NCBI RefSeq assembly: GCF_004328625.1
Contig: NZ_CP032229.1
Coordinates: forward strand, 3,410,001 to 3,474,000
Origin: Streptomyces seoulensis
GTDB lineage: Bacteria; Actinomycetota; Actinomycetes; Streptomycetales; Streptomycetaceae
Direction of reading: 5' to 3'
Length of the DNA stretch: 64,000 nucleotides
Shown piece by piece: positions 38,896 to 48,236 of the stretch. The notes under the pieces are model-generated. The model was given only the letters and a program-made list of their open reading frames with translations. It had not been told where the DNA came from and made no database searches. The stretch's first letter is position 1; each line of letters starts with the position of its first letter. Made by a program: the position numbers and the translations under genes.

Positions 38896-40299
38896 TCAGT
38901 GGTGGAACCCGGTGGCGGTCTCCCTGTCACCGGTCGGCCCCTGCTGGCGGCGCAGGCCGTCCAGCGCGCGGGTGAGGTCGGCGAGGAAGAGGTCGGCCAG
39001 GTCGTGCGAGAACCCGTTGCGGCACACCACCCGCAGCACGGAGAGGTCCTCCCGGTCCGGCGGGAAGGTGTAGGCGGGTACCAGCCAGCCGTACTCGCGC
39101 AGCCGCCGGGAGACGTCGAACACGTCGTACGCGCTGACGTGGTCGGCGGTGGTGAAGGCGAACACCGGGAGCTGGTCGCCGCGCGTCAGCAGGCGGAAGT
39201 CGCCGAGTGCCTCGATCTTCCCGGCGAGGTAGGTCGCCACGGCGCGGGTGGAGCGCTGCACCGCGCGGTAGCCCTCGCGGCCCAGGCGCAGGAACGTGTA
39301 GTACTGGGCCGCGACCTGGGCGCCGGGGCGGGAGAAGTTCAGCGCGAAGGTGGGCATGTCGCCGCCGAGGTAGTTCACCCGGAACACCAGCTCCTCGGGG
39401 AGCGCGTCGGCGTCCCGCCACAGCGCCCAGCCGACGCCGGGGTAGACAAGCCCGTACTTGTGGCCGGAGGTGTTGATGGAGGCCACGCGCGGGAGGCGGA
39501 AGTCCCAGACGAGGTCCTCGTCCAGGAAGGGGGCGACCATCGCGCCCGAGGCGCCGTCCACGTGGACGGGGATGTCCAGGCCGGTGCGCTCCTTGAGAGC
39601 GTCCAGCTCGGCGCAGAGGGCGGCGATGGGCTCGTAGGAGCCGTCGAAGGTGGAGCCGAGGATGCCGACCACCCCGATGGTGTTCTCGTCGCACAGGTCG
39701 GCCGCCGCGCGCGGGTCGAGGTGGAAGCGGTCGCCCGCCATGGGGACGAGCCGGGGCTCGACCTCCCAGAAGTCGCAGAACTTCTCCCAGCAGACCTGGA
39801 CGTTGACGCCCATCACCAGATTCGGGCGGGCCCCCGGGTACCGGTCGGCGTTCCGTTTGGACCAGCGGCGCTTGAGCGCCAGGCCGGCCAGCATGCACGC
39901 CTCGCTGGAGCCGGTGGTGGAGCAGCCGACCACGGCCGAGGGGTCGGGGGCGTTCCACAGGTCGGCGAGCATCGCCACGCAGCGCCGCTCCAGCTCGGCG
40001 GTGCGCGGGTACTCGTCCTTGTCGATCATGTTCTTGTCCAGGCACTCCGCCATCAGCACCCCGGCCTGCGGCTCCATCCAGGTGGTGACGAAGGTGGCCA
40101 GGTTCAGCCGGGCGTTGCCGTCCAGCATCAGTTCGTCGTGCACCACCTGGTACGCCGTCGAGGGGGCCAGCGGCTTCTCCGGCATCCGGTGGGTGGCCGG
40201 GGCCTCGGTCATCCCGCTCACGGGGTCGGCGTCCCCGAAGAACGGGTTGACGGATATGCGGCGTTCCCCGTGCTTCTTGGAACCTCGGTGCAGCGCCAT
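38896..40299 (-). CDS. gadB: Glutamate decarboxylase
   Basis: 467 residues, PLP-dependent group II decarboxylase. INTSGHKYGLVYPGVGW carries the PLP Lys; TTGSSEACMLAGLALKRRW and VHVDGASGAMVAPF hold the cofactor pocket with the Asp. It makes GABA and consumes a proton. Start: ATG 40314 is also in frame, but GGAGG occurs at 40313-40309, inside that codon, and is spaced eight bases from ATG 40299, giving MALHRGSKK, so I choose 40299. The ClC-like gene follows on the same strand upstream, as in other acid-stress pairs, though here they face the same way with 44 bases between. Confidence 0.95.
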   Translation of the reverse strand: MALHRGSKKHGERRISVNPFFGDADPVSGMTEAPATHRMPEKPLAPSTAYQVVHDELMLDGNARLNLATFVTTWMEPQAGVLMAECLDKNMIDKDEYPRTAELERRCVAMLADLWNAPDPSAVVGCSTTGSSEACMLAGLALKRRWSKRNADRYPGARPNLVMGVNVQVCWEKFCDFWEVEPRLVPMAGDRFHLDPRAAADLCDENTIGVVGILGSTFDGSYEPIAALCAELDALKERTGLDIPVHVDGASGAMVAPFLDEDLVWDFRLPRVASINTSGHKYGLVYPGVGWALWRDADALPEELVFRVNYLGGDMPTFALNFSRPGAQVAAQYYTFLRLGREGYRAVQRSTRAVATYLAGKIEALGDFRLLTRGDQLPVFAFTTADHVSAYDVFDVSRRLREYGWLVPAYTFPPDREDLSVLRVVCRNGFSHDLADLFLADLTRALDGLRRQQGPTGDRETATGFHH

Positions 40300-40343
40300 G
40301 GGCCATGCCTCCATCTGGGGGGAGATCTCAGATCAGGAACGGT

Positions 40344-41660
40344 TCAGCGGATCGGGGTCCCGTCCGCGTGCAACTGCATCTGCGGGCGTCCGGTCACCAG
40401 CAGCCAGGCGGGCAGCGAGGCGATGCACAGCAGGGCGAGCACTGCGGGGGAGGAGACCAGGGCGGCGGCCGTGAAGAGGCTGATCCAGCCCTGCCGGGTG
40501 ATCGCCAGCAGCATGCCCAGCACGCCCGTGGCCACCGCGACCGCGGGCTGCACGGCCGGGACCAGGGCGTGCGCGCACAGGCCGAACGCGGCCCCGATGA
40601 ACACGGACGGGAAGATCCGGCCGCCCCGGAACCCGCAGGAGGCCGCCACCACCAGCGCGGCCAGCTTCACCACCGCCAGCACCGCGAACTGGCCAGCCGA
40701 CCAGCCGTCGGGGTCCCGCGCCAGCTCCCCGACCTCGGTGAGCCCCTTGAACAGCGTCAGATGCCCGCCCGCCGCCGCCAGCGCGCCCAGCACCAGGCCG
40801 CCCGCCGGGAGCATCAGCATCGGGTGCCGCAGCCGGTGGAAGGCGGTGTGGACGTAGGGGAAGACGCGGACCGCGCACATGCCGAGCAGCGCGGCCGCCG
40901 AGGCGATCACCAGGGCGGCTACCACGTCGTTCCAGCGGGGGTGGCCGAAGGGCGGCAGGCCCAGGTCGAAGGTGGGGCGGGCGACCAGGGTGGTGGTGAT
41001 GGCGCCGCAGGCGGCCGCGGTCAGCGGGGCGAACAGGTTGTCCCAGAGCCGCCCCCGCAGCGGGCGCCCGGCCAGCGACTCGGAGATCACCAGCGCGGCC
41101 GCGACCGGGGTGCCGAACAGCGCCCCGATGGTGCCCGCCTCCGCCAGCACCGGCCACAGCGCGTCCGGCGCCCGGGGCACCAGCTTCTGCCCGAGCCACA
41201 TGGCGAGCCCGACGTTGACCGCGATGATCGGGTTCTCCGGGCCGAGGCTCGGCCCGCCCGCCAGCATCAGCCCCACCGCGAGCACCAGCCCCGGCAGCAC
41301 CCTGGGCGGCAGCACCGGCGCGTCCAGGCCGAGGGTGGCCGGGTCGGGCCCGGCGTGCCCGGGGACCAGCCACACCACCAGGCCGACCGCGACACCGGTG
41401 GCGAACAGCATCACGAACATCCAGAGCACCGAGTACCGGCCCACGCCGAGCGCGTCCGGCAGCGGTCCCCACAGCACGTGCTGGAGCTGTTCGGCGGCCG
41501 TGCTCACCCCGACGAAGACGAGGCTGGTCACGATCCCCACCGCCACGGAGGGCAGGATCAGCGGCAGCAGCGCACGCGCCGGGGCCGTGGGAGAGGTCGG
41601 GGGCGGCTGCCGCGCGGTGTCCTGGGCCACGCGATCACCATAAGCGGACAGAACGGGCAC
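40344..41660 (-). CDS. ClC-family ion channel/transporter, YfeO-like
   Basis: 438 residues, about eleven membrane helices. GGPSLGPENPIIAVN is the altered selectivity-filter region of the YfeO branch (GxxGPExP with the gating Glu), and GFRGGRIFPSVFIGA is the second ClC signature. It should move chloride or another anion; in acid resistance ClC proteins discharge charge build-up by decarboxylation, and gadB lies next to it. GTG 41660 is chosen; GTG 41630 is an alternative. The divergent tipA promoter region begins at once upstream. Confidence 0.85.
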   Translation of the reverse strand: MPVLSAYGDRVAQDTARQPPPTSPTAPARALLPLILPSVAVGIVTSLVFVGVSTAAEQLQHVLWGPLPDALGVGRYSVLWMFVMLFATGVAVGLVVWLVPGHAGPDPATLGLDAPVLPPRVLPGLVLAVGLMLAGGPSLGPENPIIAVNVGLAMWLGQKLVPRAPDALWPVLAEAGTIGALFGTPVAAALVISESLAGRPLRGRLWDNLFAPLTAAACGAITTTLVARPTFDLGLPPFGHPRWNDVVAALVIASAAALLGMCAVRVFPYVHTAFHRLRHPMLMLPAGGLVLGALAAAGGHLTLFKGLTEVGELARDPDGWSAGQFAVLAVVKLAALVVAASCGFRGGRIFPSVFIGAAFGLCAHALVPAVQPAVAVATGVLGMLLAITRQGWISLFTAAALVSSPAVLALLCIASLPAWLLVTGRPQMQLHADGTPIR

Positions 41661-41683
41661 AACATCCCGGGCGGGAGTCCCCC

Positions 41684-41714
41684 TTGCACCTCACCCGGCG
41701 TGAGGACCGAGCGT
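41684..41714 (+). promoter_or_regulatory. tipA-type promoter with MerR operator
   Basis: TTGCAC (41684-41689), 19 bases, then GAGCGT (41709-41714): the long spacer is the hallmark of MerR-family promoters. CCTCAC and GTGAGG (41689-41705) form an inverted repeat in the spacer. Layout and much sequence agree with the S. lividans tipA promoter as I remember it. Binding of a thiopeptide-loaded TipAL to the operator should remodel the spacer. Confidence 0.85.
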
Positions 41715-41763
41715 GGACCCCGGCGGCGCACCCGGCGCCGCCGACGACAAGGAGCGAGGAACG

Positions 41764-42525
41764 TTGAGCTTCTCCGTGGGACAGGTCGCGGGGTTCGCCG
41801 GGATCACGGTGCGCACCCTGCACCACTACGACGAGATCGGGCTGCTCGTGCCCAGCGCCCGCACGCACGCCGGACACCGGCGCTACGCCGACGCCGACCT
41901 CGACCGGCTCCAGCAGATCCTGTTCTACCGCGAGCTGGGCTTCCCGCTCGACGAGGTCGCCGCCCTGCTCGACGATCCCGGCGCGGACCCCCGCGCCCAG
42001 CTGAGGCGGCAGCACGAGCTGCTGACCGCCCGGATCGAGCGACTGAGCCGGATGGCGGCGGCCGTGGAACACGCCATGGAGGCACGCACGATGGGCATCG
42101 ACCTCACCCCCGAGGAACGCTTCGAGGTTTTCGGGGACCACGACCCCGAGCAATACGCCGAGGAGACCGAGCGCCGCTGGGGCACCACCGAGGCGTACGC
42201 CGAGTCCCGCCGCCGCACCGCCCGCCACACCAAGGCCGACTGGCAGCGGATGCGCGCCGAGTCCGACGACTTCAACGCCCGTTACGCCACCCTGGTGGCC
42301 GACGGCGTCCCGCCCGCCGACCCGGCGGCGATGGACCTCGCCGAGGAGCACCGCCGCCACATCGACCGCTGGTTCTACCCGTGTCCCCACGCGACGCACC
42401 GCTGTCTGGGTGAGATGTACGTCGCCGACCCCCGCTTCACCGCGTACTACGACGCCCTCGGCCCCGGTGTCGCCGCCCATCTGAACGCGGCCATCGCGGC
42501 CAACGCCGACCGGCACGCGGCGTAG
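41764..42525 (+). CDS. tipA: MerR-family thiopeptide-inducible regulator TipA
   Basis: 253 residues, the length of TipAL. MerR HTH at 1-70 (FSVGQVAGFAGITVRTLHHYDEIGLL), a coiled coil, and from residue 110 the TipAS antibiotic-binding domain. Cys 207 and Cys 214 fall at the same numbers as in TipAL, where Cys 214 bonds covalently to thiostrepton-type antibiotics. Start is TTG 41764 with AAGGAGCGAGGA before it; the ATG/GTG candidates farther upstream give 17 extra residues not in the family. The protein activates its own promoter on ligand binding. It may protect against thiopeptides by sequestration. Confidence 0.95.
   Translation: MSFSVGQVAGFAGITVRTLHHYDEIGLLVPSARTHAGHRRYADADLDRLQQILFYRELGFPLDEVAALLDDPGADPRAQLRRQHELLTARIERLSRMAAAVEHAMEARTMGIDLTPEERFEVFGDHDPEQYAEETERRWGTTEAYAESRRRTARHTKADWQRMRAESDDFNARYATLVADGVPPADPAAMDLAEEHRRHIDRWFYPCPHATHRCLGEMYVADPRFTAYYDALGPGVAAHLNAAIAANADRHAA
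42091..42093 (+). other. Internal start of TipAS
   Basis: ATG at codon 110 of tipA begins MGIDLTPEERFEVFGD. GGAGG at 42079-42083 lies seven bases upstream. TipAS, the separate antibiotic-binding protein known from S. lividans, starts at residue 110, so the dual product is probably kept. Confidence 0.7.
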
Positions 42526-42541
42526 GCACCCCGGTCCTGGC

Positions 42542-42907
42542 TCACTCCTGGGCCAGGACCACCGCCGTGCCGTACGCGCAGACCTCGGTGCCCAGGTCGG
42601 CAGCCTCGGTGACGTCGAAGCGGAAGGCGACCACCGCGTTGGCACCCCGCGCGCGTGCCTGCTCCACCAGGCGCTCCATGGCCTGGTTGCGGGTCTGCAC
42701 CAGGGTCTTGGTCAGCCCCTTCAGCTCGCCGCCGATCATCGACTTCAGCCCGGCGCCGATCTGGCTGCCCAGGTGCCGCGAGCGCACGGTGAGGCCGAAG
42801 ACCTCGCCGAGCACCCGCTCCACCCGCCGTCCGGGCACGTCGTTCGCCGTCACCACCAGTACGTCCGGCTCGGGCCCCTGGCCGCCGCCGTAGTCTTCGA
42901 GTCCCAT
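42542..42907 (-). CDS. YbjQ/UPF0145 family protein
   Basis: 121 residues. VLVVTANDVPGRRVERVLGEVFG and ARGANAVVAFRFDV are the YbjQ hallmarks; the family forms a homopentamer of unknown function. Convergent with tipA (16 bases apart). Start ATG 42907 agrees with the conserved length. Confidence 0.88.
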   Translation of the reverse strand: MGLEDYGGGQGPEPDVLVVTANDVPGRRVERVLGEVFGLTVRSRHLGSQIGAGLKSMIGGELKGLTKTLVQTRNQAMERLVEQARARGANAVVAFRFDVTEAADLGTEVCAYGTAVVLAQE

Positions 42908-43052
42908 GACGCACAGCTTTGCGCCGGTCGCCGCACCGTGCATTCTGGGACGGCCGCTGGAACCCGGGCCCGTCACGAAGCGTTGATAGCTTTGGGCGGC
43001 CACCCTCGCAGCCGCCGTCGCCGCCCTCTTCCCCCCTCAGGAGCCCGGACCC

Positions 43053-44057
43053 GTGATGACACTCGCCCTCGGCCCGAGCTGGCTCGATCCCAACTACCTG
43101 CTGGACACGTACAGCATCTGGGGTCTGCTGCTCATCGTCTTCGCCGAGTCCGGCCTGCTCATCGGCTTCTTCCTGCCGGGTGACTCGCTGCTGTTCACCG
43201 CCGGTCTGCTGATCACCTCGGGGCAGCTGGACTTCCCGCTGTGGGGGGCGATCGCGCTGATCTGCGCCGCCGCGATCCTGGGCGACCAGGCGGGCTACAT
43301 GTTCGGCAAGAAGGTCGGACCGTCCCTGTTCAACCGGCCCGACTCGCGCCTGTTCAAGCAGGAGAACGTGATCAAGGCGCACGAGTTCTTCGAGAAGTAC
43401 GGACCGAAGTCGCTGGTCCTGGCCCGCTTCGTGCCCATCGTGCGCACCTTCACACCGATCGTCGCGGGCGTCAGCGGGATGCGGTACCGCTCGTTCCTGA
43501 CCTTCAACGTCATCGGCGGTGTGCTCTGGGGCGCCGGGGTGACGCTGCTGGGCTCCTGGCTCGGCAACATCGGCGTCGTCAAGGACAACATCGAGGCGAT
43601 GCTCATCCTCATCGTCCTCATCTCGGTGATCCCGATCGCCATCGAGTTCCTGCGCGCCCGCGGCAAGAACAAGCGCGACCAGCAGCAGGCCCCCGAGCAG
43701 CCCGCGTACGAGCAGCAGCCGCAGGCCCCGGTGATGGACGACTCCACGACGCAGCTGCGCCGCATCGAGCCCGACCAGCCCCACCAGGACCCCTACGGCC
43801 GCCCCTACGAGCAGCAGGCGGCCCCCCAGCAGCAGCCGCAGCACTGGCAGCAGGGCTACGGCAACCGGCCCCAGGGCGGCCAGGGCCACGGCGGCTACGG
43901 GCAGCAGCAGGACCCGTACTACGGACAGCAGCCCCACCAGCCCCACCAGCAGCCGCAGTACGACGGCTACGGACGGCCGCACCACCCCCAGCAGCAGCAG
44001 TCCTACCCCTACGGCTACGACCAGGGCCACGGCCAGGGCGGTCACCACCCCCAGTAG
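43053..44057 (+). CDS. DedA/SNARE-associated membrane protein with Gln/Pro-rich tail
   Basis: 334 residues. Residues 1-205 are a DedA (VTT) domain: FFLPGDSLLFTAG, FGKKVGPSLF, ARFVPIVRTFTPIVAGVSGM with the proton-relay Arg residues, and GGVLWGAGVTLLGSWLG. DedA proteins are now viewed as flippases for undecaprenyl phosphate or phosphatidylethanolamine (knowledge). The carboxyl 120 residues are Gln/Pro/Tyr/Gly-rich and likely disordered in the cytoplasm. GTG 43053 and ATG 43056 both follow AGGAG. Confidence 0.88.
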   Translation: MMTLALGPSWLDPNYLLDTYSIWGLLLIVFAESGLLIGFFLPGDSLLFTAGLLITSGQLDFPLWGAIALICAAAILGDQAGYMFGKKVGPSLFNRPDSRLFKQENVIKAHEFFEKYGPKSLVLARFVPIVRTFTPIVAGVSGMRYRSFLTFNVIGGVLWGAGVTLLGSWLGNIGVVKDNIEAMLILIVLISVIPIAIEFLRARGKNKRDQQQAPEQPAYEQQPQAPVMDDSTTQLRRIEPDQPHQDPYGRPYEQQAAPQQQPQHWQQGYGNRPQGGQGHGGYGQQQDPYYGQQPHQPHQQPQYDGYGRPHHPQQQQSYPYGYDQGHGQGGHHPQ

Positions 44058-44068
44058 GGGATGGCCGC

Positions 44069-45724
44069 CTAGAAACCCCTGGTCCGCTTGGCCGCCCGGC
44101 GCTTGCCGGGGGAGCCGATCCGCAGGGTGAGCCGGGAGATCTCCGCACCCAGGTTCACCCCGATGGCGATGGCCATGGCCAGGGAGACGGCCTTGGCCAG
44201 CGACACCAGTCCCTTGTCCACATGGCTCTGCGCGATGGACAGCAGTCCGAAGTACGTGGCCGAACCGGGCAGCAGCGGGCCGATCGCCGCCGTGGTGAAC
44301 GGCAGCGCGGACGCGAACTGATAGCGCGCCAGCAACTGCCCGAAGAGGCCCACCAGACCGGCCGCCACCGCCGTGGATGCCACCGGCGAGAAGTTGGCCG
44401 TGTGCAGCGCGCCGTACACCGACCAGGCGACGCCGCCGTTGAGCGTCACCCACAGCACGGTGGAGCGCTCCTGCTGGAGCAGCACCGCGAAGGTCAGCGA
44501 CAGCACCATGGAGGCCAGGATCTGCAGCACCGGCCGGGACTGGATGTTCAGCACCGCGTCCGGGTTCAGCTCGCCGCCCACCTGCACACCGAAGTACAGC
44601 ACCGTCAGCACACCGATCACGATGGCGACGAAGAAGTACATGACCTCCAGCAGCCGCGCCGACGCGGTGATGTAGAAGCCCGTCAGTCCGTCCTGCACGC
44701 CCGCCACCAGCGCCCGTCCGGGCAGCAGCGCGAAGAGTCCACCGGTGACCACCGCGGACGCCTTCACGTCCACGCTCGCAAGGGCGAACGCCACGCCGAT
44801 CGCGGCGGGTGGCATCGCGGCCACCGTGAACTGGTAGAACTCCGGCAGCCCGCGCCCGGCCAGCAGCCAGGCGAGCCGGTCGCCGAGCATCGCGCCCAGC
44901 GCGGCCGCCACGAACACGATCGCGTCACCGCCGACCAGCACCGAGGCCGCGCCCGCCAGCAGCCCGCTCGCCAGGGTCAGCGCCCAGCCGGGGTAGGGGT
45001 GCCGGTTTCGGCGCATCTCCGCGAGCCGGCCGTACGCCTCCTCCAGGGAGACATGGGCCTCGGCGTCCGTGAGATCGTCCACCAGCCGGAAGACCGCCGC
45101 CAGCCGGGTGTAGTCGGTGCCGCGCCTGCGGACCGTCCGGGACGCCGTCACCGGGTCCTCCACCAGGGAGGGCTGGTGGGTGATCGACAGCAGGGTGAAG
45201 GTCACCGTCGGCTCGCAGCGGTCCAGCCCGTAGGACCGGCACACCGCGAACATCGCGGCCTCCACGTCCTCGGCGCCCTCACCGCCCGCGAGCAGCAGCT
45301 CGCCGATACGCAGGGTCAGGTCGAGCACGCGCGGGACCGCGGGGCCCTCGTCCTCGGCGCGCACCACCGGCTCCAGCGCCGGCCGCTCGGCCACCGGCAT
45401 GCGCAGCATGGTGCGCATCCGGTCCTGCCAGGGCGCGTCGGTGATCAGCGTGATCATCGGGACGCCCGTCGCGGGGGTGAACGCGGACGACGACTCCTTG
45501 ACGCTGTAGGTGCGCGGTGTGTTGAACGCCGAGCCCTCCGGCTCGGCCTCCGCCTGCGTCGACTCCAGCCCCTTGGGCATGGCGAACTCGGACGTCGTCT
45601 CCGACTCGCCGCTTCCCCTGGCGACCGCGAGTCCCTCCGGGATGGCGAACTCGGACGTGATCTCCGGGTCGAACGTGGCCCGCGCCTCGTCCGACCGGGG
45701 CTTGCGGTCCTCCGCCTCCGACAC
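44069..45724 (-). CDS. ThrE-family threonine/serine exporter-like membrane protein
   Basis: 551 residues. The ThrE_1 domain (about 155-420, with the amphipathic start RIGELLLAGGEGAEDVEAAM and the helices GWALTLASGLLAGA) is followed by the ThrE_2-type domain, giving about ten membrane segments. The amino-terminal 110 residues are hydrophilic and contain two near repeats, EFAIPEGL and EFAMPKGL. Start GTG 45724 follows GGGAG by nine bases; the longer in-frame start at 45805 would run across the ppa terminator. ThrE proteins export Thr/Ser or small peptides. Convergent with the DedA gene. Confidence 0.85.
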   Translation of the reverse strand: MSEAEDRKPRSDEARATFDPEITSEFAIPEGLAVARGSGESETTSEFAMPKGLESTQAEAEPEGSAFNTPRTYSVKESSSAFTPATGVPMITLITDAPWQDRMRTMLRMPVAERPALEPVVRAEDEGPAVPRVLDLTLRIGELLLAGGEGAEDVEAAMFAVCRSYGLDRCEPTVTFTLLSITHQPSLVEDPVTASRTVRRRGTDYTRLAAVFRLVDDLTDAEAHVSLEEAYGRLAEMRRNRHPYPGWALTLASGLLAGAASVLVGGDAIVFVAAALGAMLGDRLAWLLAGRGLPEFYQFTVAAMPPAAIGVAFALASVDVKASAVVTGGLFALLPGRALVAGVQDGLTGFYITASARLLEVMYFFVAIVIGVLTVLYFGVQVGGELNPDAVLNIQSRPVLQILASMVLSLTFAVLLQQERSTVLWVTLNGGVAWSVYGALHTANFSPVASTAVAAGLVGLFGQLLARYQFASALPFTTAAIGPLLPGSATYFGLLSIAQSHVDKGLVSLAKAVSLAMAIAIGVNLGAEISRLTLRIGSPGKRRAAKRTRGF

Positions 45725-45782
45725 CTCGCACCGCTCCCTGAATGGCACCTTCCGATTACGCCTCAGTATGCGCGTGAAAGCA

Positions 45783-45836
45783 CGAGCGGGCCGCACCACC
45801 CCCACCGGGGTGACACGGCCCGCTCGCCGAGGAAGG
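45783..45836 (-). terminator. Terminator of ppa
   Basis: CGAGCGGGCCG (45783-45793) and 45826-45836 form a perfect 11-bp stem, with an inner CACCCC/GGGGTG hairpin. It begins six bases after the ppa stop on the minus strand. Confidence 0.85.
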
Positions 45837-45841
45837 GCAGG

Positions 45842-46333
45842 TCAGTGACCGCCCTGCTCCTCCAGGCGCTTGTAGGAGCGCTCGATCTCGGCCTCGGCCT
45901 CCTGGCGGCCCACCCAGTTGGCGCCCTCGACCGACTTGCCCGGCTCCAGGTCCTTGTAGACCTCGAAGAAGTGCTGGATCTCCAGGCGGTCGAACTCCGA
46001 CACGTGGTGGATGTCGCGCAGGTGCTCCACGCGCGGGTCGGTCGCCGGGACGCACAGCAGCTTGTCGTCGCCGCCGGCCTCGTCCGTCATCCGGAACATG
46101 CCGATCGCGCGGCACTTGATGAGGCAGCCCGGGAACGTGGGCTCGTCCAGGATGACGAGCGCGTCCAGCGGGTCGCCGTCCTCGCCGAGCGTGTTCTCGA
46201 CGAATCCGTAGTCGGTCGGGTAGGCGGTCGAGGTGAAGAGGCGACGGTCCAGGCGGATCCGACCGGTCTCGTGGTCCACCTCGTACTTGTTCCGCGAACC
46301 CTTCGGGATCTCGATCGTGACGTCGAACTCCAC
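45842..46333 (-). CDS. ppa: Inorganic pyrophosphatase (family I)
   Basis: 163 residues. [21 protein letters not shown] carries the DxxDxxD-type metal site; [19 protein letters not shown] and the KxxxxxR basic residues complete the family I active site. It hydrolyses PPi in the cytoplasm. GTG 46333 is chosen over ATG 46348: GGAGG (46346-46342) lies within the first codons of the longer form, is correctly spaced for the GTG, and the resulting 163 residues equal the known Streptomyces length. Confidence 0.96.
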   Translation of the reverse strand: MEFDVTIEIPKGSRNKYEVDHETGRIRLDRRLFTSTAYPTDYGFVENTLGEDGDPLDALVILDEPTFPGCLIKCRAIGMFRMTDEAGGDDKLLCVPATDPRVEHLRDIHHVSEFDRLEIQHFFEVYKDLEPGKSVEGANWVGRQEAEAEIERSYKRLEEQGGH

Positions 46334-46412
46334 CGGTGGCTCCTCCATGATCAGCGCATAGTTCTGGTGATTAAGTGTCCCTCACGCAGGAGTGTGATCG
46401 CGAAAGGGGCTG

Positions 46413-48008
46413 GTGGTCGTGCCGGAGCTGGGACCTTTGCGGTCCGTGGGACCGCGTGTGAAGCGGCTCGCGGACGCCCTACGACCGAGTCTGGCGCACA
46501 CGGCGTCCGTGGTGAAACCGCGTCTCGCGCGGTTGACGTCCGCCCTGCGTCCCGGACCTGGCCAGGCCGGTCCCAGGCCCTCTCGGACCTGGTACTTCAC
46601 CGCCTCGGCGGCCACCGCCGGACTGGCACTGGCCGCCGGCGCAGTGGCCGTGGCCGGCCCCTTCGACGGCGCCGGTCAGCGTACGGCGGAGCGGGACCGC
46701 GCGGTCGCCCTCACGCTCGCACGTGGCGGAGATCACGACGCCGTCGGCAGCGTGGGGGGCGGTGCCGAGGCCGTGCCGAGCGCCCCGCCCGTGCTGCGCG
46801 CGCTCGGCGCGGCCGCGGAGCCCGCCACGTCCGGCAAGGTGCCGCCGAGCGGCATCGCGGGCGTCCTGGACCCCCTGCTGGCCGACCCCGCCCTCGGCGA
46901 GGGCCACGCCGCGGCCGTGGTGGACGTGGCCACCGGCCGCCGTCTCTACGGCACCCACTCCGGCCAGGCGTTCACACCCGCCTCCACCACCAAGATCGCC
47001 ACCGCCGTGGCCGCGCTGTCCGCGCTCGGCCCCGACCACCGGCTCACCACCCGTACCGCGCTCGACCCCGACACCGGCGAACTGGTCCTCGTCGGCGGCG
47101 GCGACCCCACCCTCACCGCGCACAAGGCGAGCGGCGGCTGGGCGAGCCTGCGCACCCTGGCCACCGGCACCGCCGCCGCGCTGAGGAAGCGGGGCGTCGA
47201 GAAGGTCACGCTGTCCTACGACACGACGCTCTACTCCGGCCCCTCGCGCCACCCCATCGGCGTCAACGACAACCTCGCCGAGGTCACCGCCCTCACCGCC
47301 GACGAGGGCCGCACCGACAACTCCGGCAGCGGACCGGTGACCCGGGTGGCCGACCCCGCCGCCGAGGCCGCCCGCACCTTCGCGGGGCTGCTGAAGGAGG
47401 CGGGCATCGAGGCGACCCCGCCCGGCCCCTCCAAGGCGACCTCGCGCGCGACGACCCTCGCCGCCGTCTCCTCGCCCCCGCTGTCCGACGTGGTCGAGCG
47501 GATGCTGACCAACAGCGACAACGACATCGCCGAGGGGCTGGCCCGGCAGACCGCCCTCGCCTCCGGGCAGCCCGGCAGCTTCGCGGGCGGCGCCAAGGCG
47601 GTCGCCGCCCGGCTCACCAAGCTCGGACTGCCGATGCGCGGCGCCTCCTTCCACGACGGCAGCGGGCTCGACCGGGACGACCGGCTCACCGCCGACCTCC
47701 TGACCTCCCTGCTCGCCACCGCCGCCGACCCCGGCCGGCCCGGCCTGCGCCCCGTCCTCACCGGCCTGCCCGTCGGCGGGTTCACCGGCACCCTCGCCGA
47801 GCGCTACGCCGACGGCGGCGCGGCCGGCCTCATCCGCGCCAAGACCGGCACCCTGACCGGCGTCAACTCGCTCGCCGGCACGGTCGTCACCAAGGACGGC
47901 CGCCTCCTCACCTTCGCCTTCCTCGCCTCAGGCACCACCGACCCCCAGTCCGCCCAGTCCGCCCTGGACCACACGGCAACCACCCTGGCCAACTGCGGCT
48001 GCGGCTAG
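46413..48008 (+). CDS. dacB: D-alanyl-D-alanine carboxypeptidase/endopeptidase (PBP4, peptidase S13)
   Basis: 531 residues. A basic cytoplasmic start (1-56) and one membrane helix (about 59-80) are followed by the penicillin-binding domain: PASTTKIATA (SxxK), NSDNDIAE (SxN), and RAKTGTLTGV (KTG). It trims peptidoglycan pentapeptides and cuts cross-links outside the membrane. GTG 46413 or 46419 could start; AAAGGGG fits 46419 better. Its neighbours ppa (divergent) and the zincin, tilS, hpt and ftsH genes form the conserved cell-wall/purine cluster seen across actinobacteria. Confidence 0.93.
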   Translation: MVVPELGPLRSVGPRVKRLADALRPSLAHTASVVKPRLARLTSALRPGPGQAGPRPSRTWYFTASAATAGLALAAGAVAVAGPFDGAGQRTAERDRAVALTLARGGDHDAVGSVGGGAEAVPSAPPVLRALGAAAEPATSGKVPPSGIAGVLDPLLADPALGEGHAAAVVDVATGRRLYGTHSGQAFTPASTTKIATAVAALSALGPDHRLTTRTALDPDTGELVLVGGGDPTLTAHKASGGWASLRTLATGTAAALRKRGVEKVTLSYDTTLYSGPSRHPIGVNDNLAEVTALTADEGRTDNSGSGPVTRVADPAAEAARTFAGLLKEAGIEATPPGPSKATSRATTLAAVSSPPLSDVVERMLTNSDNDIAEGLARQTALASGQPGSFAGGAKAVAARLTKLGLPMRGASFHDGSGLDRDDRLTADLLTSLLATAADPGRPGLRPVLTGLPVGGFTGTLAERYADGGAAGLIRAKTGTLTGVNSLAGTVVTKDGRLLTFAFLASGTTDPQSAQSALDHTATTLANCGCG

Positions 48009-48224
48009 CCTCCGGCGGTCGGACGGGGGCCCAGCCTTGGCGAGCCACGGCCCGCGCCGGGCGCCCCTGGCGGGGTGAGTCTCCGCGCGGGACGCGCCAA
48101 GGGGCCGACCATCGGACCGGGCGGCCGGTCACGCGGCGTTGGGACGGCTCGTCTCCCCGGGATCGGCGTCACCGGGTCCCCGTCCGGCACGGTCCGCGCA
48201 CTGCCCGGAGGGCGGGGGCTCACG

Positions 48225-48230
48225 TACCGT
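48225..48230 (+). promoter_or_regulatory. -10 element, leaderless promoter of zincin-like gene
   Basis: TACCGT, six bases, then ATG 48237; no Shine-Dalgarno. Confidence 0.5.
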
Positions 48231-48236
48231 TGACGC

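Noticed and set aside
40365..40385. CATCTGC-like sequence near the end of the ClC gene, similar to the 26-bp motif
   Set aside because: Only a short part matches and it is inside a coding region.
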